Assembly (NCBI GenBank): GCA_020633435.1
Contig: JACKDP010000003.1
Location: 496,001 to 560,000 of the forward strand
DNA from: Myxococcales bacterium
Lineage (GTDB): Bacteria; Myxococcota_A; Bradymonadia; UBA7976; UBA1532
Direction: 5' to 3'
DNA length: 64,000 nt
Shown here: piece after piece, positions 53,136 through 60,205 of the stretch
Numbering within the stretch: position 1 is the stretch's first letter
How the letters are laid out: each line of letters opens with the position of its first letter
Notes under the pieces: model-generated
Told to the model about the DNA's origin: nothing
The model's database searches: none
The model's input: only the letters and a program-made list of their open reading frames with translations
Position numbers and translations under genes: made by a program

Positions 53136-54086
53136 CTACTCCACTTTCTCGGGGGCCGGGCCGAGGTGCCGGCCGAAGAAGGCCAGGGAGAGCTCGGGGT
53201 GGGCGACCATGTGGTTGTAGCCGTCGAAGCGGTGGCCCGTCTCGGGGTAGAGGCCCTCGGCCACGGGCGTCGCGGCCTCGAGCGTCTGCACATGGGCGAC
53301 GGAGCCCCAGCGATCACCGGTGCCCTCGACGTAGAGCGTGGGCGTGCGGGCCGCGCCGCGCAGGGCGTAGAGCGGGTCGATGAGGCGCAGATCCGGGCCG
53401 CCGCCGAGGCGGTAGAAGACGCCGGTGCCCCAGCCGAAGAGCCGGCCGACGAGGCCGAAGGGCTTCATGTAGTTGGCCATGAAGAGGGAGAGCTTCGTGG
53501 GTTGCACGGCGATGGCGGCCTTGAGGGCCTCGGTGTGGGCCAGGGCGAAGACGATGCAGTTGCCGCCGTTGGAGAAGCCGATGGCCCCGATGCGCTCGGC
53601 GTCCACGTCGGGCCGGGCCTGCAGCCAGTCGAGGGCGCCCAGCAGATCGAGGTGCTCCTGCCAGCCGGCGGTGTACGGCCCGCTGCGGTCGCTCTCGCCG
53701 AAGCCCCGCACGTCGAACATCAGCACGCTGTAGCCGGCCTGGTGGTAGGCGCTGGCCAGGGGCATCAGCTCCACGCGCTTCCCGCCGGGGAAGTCGTTGA
53801 GCAGGTTGTTCTGGGCGTTGCCCAGGCGGTTCCACAGCCAGCCCGGGATGATGATGAGCGTGGGCGCCGGCCGGGTGATGGCGGCGGGGGCGGGCAGGAA
53901 CCACCCGCGCAGCGTCACGCCGTCGGGCGCCGGGAAGCTGATGGCCTCGAAGTCGATGCCGGCGGCGGCCTTCGGGTCGGTCCAGAGCTTCTGCCGGCCG
54001 GGCCGCACCATGGTGCGGGCGCTGAAGGCGCACCCCAGCAGGTAGAGCCCGACGACGGCGGAGAGTCCAAAGCAGAGCCAGGCCAT
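53136..54086 (-). CDS. Membrane-anchored alpha/beta hydrolase (serine type)
   Basis: A 316-residue alpha/beta hydrolase with an N-terminal hydrophobic anchor (MAWLCFGLSAVVGLYLLGCA). The oxyanion region is IIIPGWLWNR; the nucleophile Ser 172 lies in GFSNGGN; VEGTGDRWG carries the acid and PETGHRFDGYNHM the histidine. VLMFDVRGFGESD is a standard strand-loop. It probably hydrolyses an ester at the membrane surface. GAGGAGG, three to four bases before the ATG, overlaps the stop of the preceding cytochrome gene region, so the genes are tightly coupled. Confidence 0.88.
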   Translation of the reverse strand: MAWLCFGLSAVVGLYLLGCAFSARTMVRPGRQKLWTDPKAAAGIDFEAISFPAPDGVTLRGWFLPAPAAITRPAPTLIIIPGWLWNRLGNAQNNLLNDFPGGKRVELMPLASAYHQAGYSVLMFDVRGFGESDRSGPYTAGWQEHLDLLGALDWLQARPDVDAERIGAIGFSNGGNCIVFALAHTEALKAAIAVQPTKLSLFMANYMKPFGLVGRLFGWGTGVFYRLGGGPDLRLIDPLYALRGAARTPTLYVEGTGDRWGSVAHVQTLEAATPVAEGLYPETGHRFDGYNHMVAHPELSLAFFGRHLGPAPEKVE

Positions 54087-54095
54087 GCCGCCTCC

Positions 54096-55541
54096 TCAGA
54101 GCGTCTTGAGGTACTCGATGAGGGCCGTCTTCTCCTCGGCCGGCAGGTCCACCCCGTACGCATGGCCCTGGTTGCCGTTGCCGGGCAGGGCGGTGTCGTA
54201 GCGGAACTGCTTCTCGGCCTCGGGCCCCGTCGAGACGTAGCCCACGTGCACGGGATCGTAGAGGTCGTAGCCGCGGTAGAAGACCGCGGGGCGCTCGGCC
54301 GGGGGCTTGAGCAGATCGGCCAGGGTGGGCACCGAGCCGTTGTGCAGGTAGGGCGCGCGCAGCCAGACGGCGTCGAGCAGCACCGCCACGTAGCCCTCGG
54401 TCTTGCGGATGAACCACGCCTGGGGCCAGCCGTACATGGCCTTCGCCTCGCGGTTGTAGCCCTCGACGGTGCCCGGGGTGATGAGGTCGTAGCGGTGGCG
54501 GTCGGTGCCGATCTCCTCGATGGGGATGACGCGGCCGGCCGTGGGGCGGCCGATGGCGTGGCAGCCCGCGCAGCCGGCGGCCTCCCAGACCTGCTTGCCC
54601 TGGGCGGCGAGGGTCTGATCGACGGGGAAGGGGTACGGGGGCGCCGGCTGCGTCAGCCACCAGTCGCGCAGGCGGTTGAGGTCGTCGCGCGGGATGGCCG
54701 GCTCGTCGGCCCCGGCGCCGACCGCCGCGTTCTGCATGGCCTTGTCGAGGGAGTCGGTGAAGCCATCCCAGTGGTACGTCTTGATGTTCTCGCGGAGCTG
54801 CAGGTTGAACATCGTGGGGATGTCGGGGTTGCCGATGGAGCCATCCCGGGGCTGCTTCGCGAAGTGGTACTTGAGGTCGTTGAAGGCGATCCACCGCCCG
54901 GGGCCGGCCTCGGGCAGGTCGTACCACCAGCTGAGGCGCTTCTCGACCTTGAGCAGCTCGTCCTTCATCTTCGGGATGATGAGGAAGCGGAAGAGCAGGC
55001 TCTCGAAGGTGCCCAGGCCGTGCTTCTCCATGGCCGGCAGCAGGGTGGCCGGGGCGAAGCGCGCGTCGTTGGCGCAGGCGAAGAGGAAGTTGAAGTACCG
55101 CTGGCCGTAGAACGAGGTGTCCGTCCCCGACAGGAAGTACGTGGGGGCGTCCTCGGGCCGCGCGCGGTAGTGGGAGTTGTGGCAGGCGGCGCAGGACAGG
55201 CTGATGCGGTCGAACCCGATGCGGCTCTTGGTGATGCCGATGGGGATGTCCTTGCCGTCCTCGTACACGAAGCCGAACGCCGCGTAGCCCTTCGCCGGAT
55301 CGGCCCCCGCCGGCAGCTTGTCGGCGCAGACCTCGGGCAGCACCTGCCAGACCTTGAAGGGGATGCCTGCGGTGACCTCCTGGCCCACGGATCCGTACTT
55401 CATGAACTCGCGGATGTCGTCGAAGCGCGGGGCCTCACGGCGGAAGAGGCCGTCCCAGACGAGGTAGCCCAGGCCCGCCCCGAGCACCACGACGACGCCG
55501 AGAATCCCCAGCAGAATTCGGCGCTTGCGCGACGCGGCCAT
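54096..55541 (-). CDS. Di-haem c-type cytochrome (copy 1)
   Basis: A 481-residue cytochrome c with an N-terminal anchor (ILLGILGVVVVLGAGLGYLVW) and two haem motifs, CAACH (117-121) and CAGCH (about 328). The C-terminus (YLHNGSVPTLADLLKPPAER, YGVDLPAEEKTALIEYLKTL) closely parallels the sister cytochrome, so the pair arose by duplication within or before this operon. It starts three bases after the unrecognised protein at 55545-56966. Location is the periplasm or its membrane face. Confidence 0.88.
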   Translation of the reverse strand: MAASRKRRILLGILGVVVVLGAGLGYLVWDGLFRREAPRFDDIREFMKYGSVGQEVTAGIPFKVWQVLPEVCADKLPAGADPAKGYAAFGFVYEDGKDIPIGITKSRIGFDRISLSCAACHNSHYRARPEDAPTYFLSGTDTSFYGQRYFNFLFACANDARFAPATLLPAMEKHGLGTFESLLFRFLIIPKMKDELLKVEKRLSWWYDLPEAGPGRWIAFNDLKYHFAKQPRDGSIGNPDIPTMFNLQLRENIKTYHWDGFTDSLDKAMQNAAVGAGADEPAIPRDDLNRLRDWWLTQPAPPYPFPVDQTLAAQGKQVWEAAGCAGCHAIGRPTAGRVIPIEEIGTDRHRYDLITPGTVEGYNREAKAMYGWPQAWFIRKTEGYVAVLLDAVWLRAPYLHNGSVPTLADLLKPPAERPAVFYRGYDLYDPVHVGYVSTGPEAEKQFRYDTALPGNGNQGHAYGVDLPAEEKTALIEYLKTL

Positions 55542-55544
55542 GGC

Positions 55545-56966
55545 TCAGCCCTTCTTCCAGAGCTGGTCGTGGGCCGCCTGGCGGGTGTAGAGGCCGGGGT
55601 CGAAGAACTTCTCGTAGTACTCGAGCTCCAGGTGGTGGAACTGCAGCCAGATGCCCGGCGAGTAGAAGGCGTCGACGTGGGCGGGGAAGCGCCCGTAGGT
55701 GTCGTAGATGTAGTTGCAGATGGCCTTCACGTAGGCGATGCCCTCGGGCGAGAACCGGGCGGCCTCCTTCACGAAGGCGTCGGCCTGGGCGGCGTCGCGG
55801 TAGGAGCGCGAGAAGACCTCGCGCTCGCCGTAGCCGCCGCCGGTGGGGCCGTACTTATGGGCCACCACGCGGTCGACGGCCTCGTCCATGGACGACACAT
55901 ACGGCGGGGTGAGGCCCTCCAGGATGCCATCGATGCCGATGGGGTTGGGCTGGGAGGCCGGCACCGGCGCCATGGGCTTGAGCGTCTTGGGCTCCTGGAA
56001 CCGGAAGCCCAGGCCGTGCAGGCCCTTGGCGTCGTCGCGCTGGTAGATGTAGGGCGGGAAGATGGAGCCGTGGACCCAGCCGCCCACCCCCATGCCCTGG
56101 CCCACCAGCATCAGGTTCTGCAGGTAGAAGAAGAGGCCGTAGTCGGTGCGCAGGGTGTTGCCGAAGCCCAGCGGCCCGACGCTGTCCTTGCTCACGAAGC
56201 CCTCGCGCAGGTACTTCAGCCCGCCGATGGGGTGGTAGGGGATGTCGGGGGACAGACCCAGCTTGCCGCCGATCTTGGCCATCCACTCGTAGAGGTTGGA
56301 CGGCTTGAAGCGGGCCCAGTCGTCCACGAACATCATCCGCTTCTCGCGGGGCTCCGCGACGATGATGAGCAGGGCGTTGATGTACTGCCAGGTGCAGTCC
56401 ACGACGGGGAAGAACACCGTCGTGCCGGCCACGTTGGAGTGCTGCGCGTTCCAGCCCAGGTAGTAGGGCCACTCCCGCGGGAAGTCCATGCGGCGGTCGG
56501 AGATGCGGACCTTGGCCTTCTCGGCGGCGGCCAGCCAGTCCGCCTCCTTCCAGTCCGCCCAGCGCGGCGGCAGATCCTTGAGCAGCTCCAGCGCCTCGCG
56601 CCCCTGGGGGAAGCGCAGCAGGAACATGCCGTCATCGTTGATCATGAAGAAGTGCGTGGCCTGGCAGTTGTCGGCGCTCGACCCCGTGCGGCCCACGATG
56701 TTGAGGAAGGGCGTGCCCAGCTCCGGCGCCCCGTTCACCTTGGTGAGGGGGCCGTCGTGCATGGTCATGCCCGTCACGCCCACGGCCGTCAGGATGAGGA
56801 TGGCCTCCTCGAGCGGGCTGAGCGGCTCCGGCGCGTTCTGGCTCTCATGGCTCAGCGGCCCCGCCTTGATGGACACCCCCCGGGCCACCCGGCGGGTGCG
56901 GCGCTCCACGAGGGCGCTCATCAGGGGGTAGTTGAAAAGCTCGTCGAGACCCGGGTGATCGGCCAT
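55545..56966 (-). CDS. Uncharacterised 473-residue protein of the oxidation operon
   Basis: A soluble 473-residue protein. MADHPGLDELFNYPLMSALVERRTRRVARG begins it (quoted in part), then PLSPLEEAILILTAVGVTG, NIVGRTGSSADNCQATHFF, WNAQHSNVAGTTVFFPVVD and GPTGGGYGEREVFSRSYRD. The first 60 residues recall the RRS-R-x-F entry of nitroreductases, but the flavin motifs are not clear, so this is only a hint. No haem or signal peptide. GAGGAG is eight bases before ATG 56966. It is the first gene of the five-gene unit with the two cytochromes and the hydrolases; it may be the actual oxidoreductase or a structural partner. Function unknown. Confidence 0.75.
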   Translation of the reverse strand: MADHPGLDELFNYPLMSALVERRTRRVARGVSIKAGPLSHESQNAPEPLSPLEEAILILTAVGVTGMTMHDGPLTKVNGAPELGTPFLNIVGRTGSSADNCQATHFFMINDDGMFLLRFPQGREALELLKDLPPRWADWKEADWLAAAEKAKVRISDRRMDFPREWPYYLGWNAQHSNVAGTTVFFPVVDCTWQYINALLIIVAEPREKRMMFVDDWARFKPSNLYEWMAKIGGKLGLSPDIPYHPIGGLKYLREGFVSKDSVGPLGFGNTLRTDYGLFFYLQNLMLVGQGMGVGGWVHGSIFPPYIYQRDDAKGLHGLGFRFQEPKTLKPMAPVPASQPNPIGIDGILEGLTPPYVSSMDEAVDRVVAHKYGPTGGGYGEREVFSRSYRDAAQADAFVKEAARFSPEGIAYVKAICNYIYDTYGRFPAHVDAFYSPGIWLQFHHLELEYYEKFFDPGLYTRQAAHDQLWKKG

Positions 56967-57176
56967 GACACGCACTCCTCGGGCGAGGTCGCCAGTGGGG
57001 GGGCGCACGTGTTCGCCCCCATCTGGAGCGCTCGACGCCCGGCAGCTTCGTGTACAGACCGCATCGTGCACCCGTTGGCGTGGCCTGACAACAACCCTCT
57101 CGGGCGCCGCGGGGGCTGGCGGTTCGCGGGATCGGGCGTGCGCGTTACCGGCATGTGACGCCGGGCGGGCCCCGGC

Positions 57177-57203
57177 TGGCAGGTCTGGCAGACCTGGCAG
57201 ACC
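57177..57203. repeat. Three 9-base tandem repeats with a palindrome
   Basis: TGGCAGGTC followed by two copies of TGGCAGACC. The first junction creates AGGTCTG-G-CAGACCT (57181-57195), a perfect palindrome. It lies in the 243-base gap between the conserved 162-residue gene and the five-gene operon on the minus strand, so it could be an operator. The rest of this gap shows no gene or convincing promoter. Confidence 0.6.
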
Positions 57204-57209
57204 TGACAC

Positions 57210-57698
57210 CTACCGCCAGAACTGCCACCACTTCTTCGGGGGGGCGGCCTTCTCGACGCCCATCACCCCGCCACACAGGCCGCAGAAGGTGGTGAACATC
57301 TCGGGCTCGGCGCCCGGCGGCAGGGCGGGGAAGGTGGCGGCGATCAGGGCGCTGGGGGCGTCGAGCAAGGTGTCGAGGCCACACCCGCCGCAGGCGTGGA
57401 TGGTCCAGGCAGCGCGCTCGGCCAGCCAGGCCGGGCTGACCTGCACCGGGTGGCCGGCCGCGGGGACGACGAGCTGGACGCGGTCGCCCTGGTGCACCGT
57501 GGCGAGCTGCGCCGGGGCGTTGAGGACCTCGGCCGTGAAGACGTCGGCCGCCTGCCCCACGACGCGCACCCAGACGAGCTCGGGCCGGCGATCGGTGAGG
57601 CGGGGCCCGCCGTCGTGGACGACGGCCTGCACATCATCGGGGTGCTCGGGGTGGAAGCGGCCTTTGAGCTGCGGGTGCTGGCGCCAGGGAGTCGACAT
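57210..57698 (-). CDS. Uncharacterised conserved protein with paired CxxC motifs
   Basis: A 162-residue soluble protein. The N-terminal part HPQLKGRFHPEHPDDVQAVV, GPRLTDRRPELVWVRVVG and VLNAPAQLATVHQGDRVQLV looks like a compact beta domain of a widespread hypothetical family. Two cysteine pairs follow (CGGCG near residue 103 and CGLCGG near 141), probably a zinc-binding knuckle. The C-terminus is PPKKWWQFWR, basic and Trp-rich. It lies 68 bases after the GMC gene on the same strand and before the oxidation operon. Role unknown. Confidence 0.75.
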   Translation of the reverse strand: MSTPWRQHPQLKGRFHPEHPDDVQAVVHDGGPRLTDRRPELVWVRVVGQAADVFTAEVLNAPAQLATVHQGDRVQLVVPAAGHPVQVSPAWLAERAAWTIHACGGCGLDTLLDAPSALIAATFPALPPGAEPEMFTTFCGLCGGVMGVEKAAPPKKWWQFWR

Positions 57699-57766
57699 GG
57701 GGGATCCGGGGACGTTGGGGTGTGCAGGCTTCCCACGTCGCCGGCGGTGGGATCAAGGCAGGGGCG

Positions 57767-60079
57767 TCAGCCGATGCCGAAGGTGTCCCACAGCTCGCCC
57801 GCGAAGACCTTGCCGAAGCGCAGCATGGCCTTGGCGGACTGCAGCGCGCCGTCGCTGTTGAGCACCTGCATGGTGGTCATCTGCCGCAGGAAGTCGGTCT
57901 TCTCGATGTGCAGGATGCCCCGCAGCGCCCGGGGCCCCGTGGCGTCGTCGCCGGCGTGGACGGTGATGTAGAGGGTGCTGGTGTCGGACCAGAGGTCGAA
58001 GCCCGGGTCGTCGTGGATCTCTTTGAAGCCTTCGAAATAATAGGGCTTTCCGTCCACGGACTGCAGGCGCATGCGGTACCACATCCGCTTCGTCGTGGGA
58101 TCGTCGGGATCCTGGACGAAGAGGTTGAAGTCGCCGTGGGTGACCATCAGCGGCCGGTCGGAGAGCAGGGCGCACTCCACCGTGCCCACCATGCGGGCGG
58201 GGTGCTCCGGCTCATCGAGCAGGCGGTCCAGCTCGCCGGTGATGGTCAGGACGAAGAAGAGGCGGTCGTCGCGCTCCTCGCCCAGGGCGTTCGCCACCTC
58301 GTAGAAGTCCAGCTCGTCGCTGGCGACGAAGCCCCGCATGGTCTCGGTGAAGCGCACCGACAGCGGCGGCTTCGGCCGCGTGTGCCGGGGGGCCGAGGGC
58401 AGGGTGTAGTCGATGTTCCAGCCCCGCTCCTGGGCGAGGTAGTGGGCGTTGCGCTCGGCCAGGGCCGAGATGGTGAGCAGGGGGTTGACCCCGAGCGGCC
58501 GCGGGATGAGCGCGCCGTCGCTCACGAAGAGGCCCGGGTGGATGGCGGTGCCCTCGGTGCCGGCGTAGACGCGGCCCCGGTGGTCGGTGACGCCCGTGGC
58601 GGCGTCGGCGCCCATGGCCGCGCCTCCGAGCGGGTGCACGGTCACGAGGTCCTTGTTGAAGAGCTTCGTCCAGATGGGGTTGGGCACGTACTTGCCCCGC
58701 AGGGCCGCGGCCGCCGCCTTCAGGGCGTCGCTCATGCGGGTGAAGATGTCCTGCCGGCCCACGCCGGGCCAGCGCAGCCGGACGCGGCCGTCGGCCAGGT
58801 ACATCTCGCCGTGGCCATCGTCATGGGCCATCACCAGGTACGTCTGGGTGCGGCGGGTGACGGCCTCCTCGCCGTCGCCGAAGACGCGCTCCCAGAGGGT
58901 GCGCTTCTCCTCGTGATCGCCGCCCTGCCCAGTGAGCTGCGCGGCCGCCCGGAAGGCGGGGCCCAGGAACGACCGCAGCGACCCGGGGATGGAGCCCTCC
59001 TCGATGATGTAGCCATCGACGAGCTCGGGGGTGGCGCGCTGATCGATGGCGCTGGTGATGCACGGGCCCACGGCCTCGCCCTTGCGGCGCTCGCCCCAGC
59101 CCACGCCGTAGATGTCGTGGTCGGCGTCGTAGGCGAAGCCCAGCATGTCGCCGTTGCCGGTGAAGCGGGCGCCCACGCGGTCGGAGAGGGGCAGCCCGGC
59201 TTCGCGGGAGCGCAGCAGGATGCCCACCGTGCCCAGGGTGCCGGCGGCCAGCACCACCACGTCGGCGGTGACGTAGAGCAGCGACGCGTCGAAGCGCGAC
59301 CGGCCGGCGCCGACGGGCTCGAAGTGCACGACCCAGCGGTCGCCCCGCCGCTCGAGGCGCTGCACGCTCGCCTCGCAGAAGATCTCGGCGCCGTGGTTGG
59401 CGGCGTCGGGCAGGTAGTTCATCAGCACCGTGTTCTTCGCCGACACGTTGCAGCCCGAGACACAGTCCCCACACAGGGTGCACGCCTTCTGGTGCACGCC
59501 CACGTGGTTGACCCCCTCCTCGAACGTCACGTTGATGGGCAGCTTCCAGAAGCGGCCGCCCACGTCGCCGGCGGAGACGGCCTGGGCCGCCGTCTTGGCG
59601 AGCGTCTGGCCGTCGTCTGGGTAGGCGGTGGGCTTGAGCATCTCCTCGGCGCGGCCGTAGCAGACGTCCAGCAGCGCGGCGTCGGCGGCCACCTCGGGGG
59701 GCCACTCGGCGCAGGCGAACACGCGCGGATCGGGGCGCAGCGACACGTTGGCGTTGATGAGGGAGGTGCCGCCCAGCCCGCAGCCGACGAGGACGTTGAT
59801 GTCCTTGTCGATGGTCAGATCGAGCAGGCCGGTGCGCGATCCCAGGTGGAGGGTGTCGTCGTCCCCCAGCGGGAGCTGGATCTGCGTCTCGCCGACGAGC
59901 TCGTGCAGGGCGTCGGGGAACTCGCCGGGCACGATCTCGCGCCCCCGCTCCAGCAGGCAGACGGAGCGCCCCGCCCGGGCCAGACGCGACGCGCTGATGG
60001 CGCCGCCGTAGCCGGATCCGATGACCACGACGTCGTAGTGGGGCTTGAGATCGTCGAGGGGCAGGGCGATTCGGTTCAT
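57767..60079 (-). CDS. GMC-family oxidoreductase (cholesterol-oxidase-like) with ferredoxin-like cysteine cluster
   Basis: A 770-residue flavoenzyme. The FAD-binding VVIGSGYGGAISASRLA (residues 18-34), VGCGLGGTSLINANVSLRP, and the C-terminal VHPLGGAAMGADAATGVTDHRGRVY with VNPLLTISALAER (in part) are those of cholesterol-oxidase-type GMC proteins. Cys 200, 203, 206 and 210 (ACTLCGDCVSGC) form a ferredoxin-like CX2CX2CX3C pattern. Residues about 540-770 form an added domain (RFTETMRGFV, LTITGELDRLL, YYFEGFKEIHDDPG). No signal peptide. GAGG precedes the ATG. It probably oxidises a sterol or related lipid alcohol; the neighbouring cytochromes would take electrons, which needs testing. Confidence 0.87.
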   Translation of the reverse strand: MNRIALPLDDLKPHYDVVVIGSGYGGAISASRLARAGRSVCLLERGREIVPGEFPDALHELVGETQIQLPLGDDDTLHLGSRTGLLDLTIDKDINVLVGCGLGGTSLINANVSLRPDPRVFACAEWPPEVAADAALLDVCYGRAEEMLKPTAYPDDGQTLAKTAAQAVSAGDVGGRFWKLPINVTFEEGVNHVGVHQKACTLCGDCVSGCNVSAKNTVLMNYLPDAANHGAEIFCEASVQRLERRGDRWVVHFEPVGAGRSRFDASLLYVTADVVVLAAGTLGTVGILLRSREAGLPLSDRVGARFTGNGDMLGFAYDADHDIYGVGWGERRKGEAVGPCITSAIDQRATPELVDGYIIEEGSIPGSLRSFLGPAFRAAAQLTGQGGDHEEKRTLWERVFGDGEEAVTRRTQTYLVMAHDDGHGEMYLADGRVRLRWPGVGRQDIFTRMSDALKAAAAALRGKYVPNPIWTKLFNKDLVTVHPLGGAAMGADAATGVTDHRGRVYAGTEGTAIHPGLFVSDGALIPRPLGVNPLLTISALAERNAHYLAQERGWNIDYTLPSAPRHTRPKPPLSVRFTETMRGFVASDELDFYEVANALGEERDDRLFFVLTITGELDRLLDEPEHPARMVGTVECALLSDRPLMVTHGDFNLFVQDPDDPTTKRMWYRMRLQSVDGKPYYFEGFKEIHDDPGFDLWSDTSTLYITVHAGDDATGPRALRGILHIEKTDFLRQMTTMQVLNSDGALQSAKAMLRFGKVFAGELWDTFGIG

Positions 60080-60147
60080 GGCTCACCTCGCCGACGCCGT
60101 CGGAAGTGACGGCCCGGTGCTGCTTCGCTAGACAAACATCGCGATCG

Positions 60148-60177
60148 ACGGTAGCCGTGGTGTGATGCGGGGGTCAA
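60148..60177 (-). promoter_or_regulatory. Candidate promoter of the GMC gene
   Basis: On the minus strand TTGACC (60172-60177), 18-base spacer, TACCGT (60148-60153). The predicted start near 60141 gives a leader of about 60 bases. Confidence 0.45.
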
Positions 60178-60205
60178 TCGGTCATCGGTCCGGGGAGCGC
60201 GCGCC

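Noticed and set aside
57181..57195. AGGTCTG-G-CAGACCT as a terminator for the gene at 57210-57698
   Set aside because: The loop would be one base and there is no T-run; it is better explained as part of the 9-base repeats.
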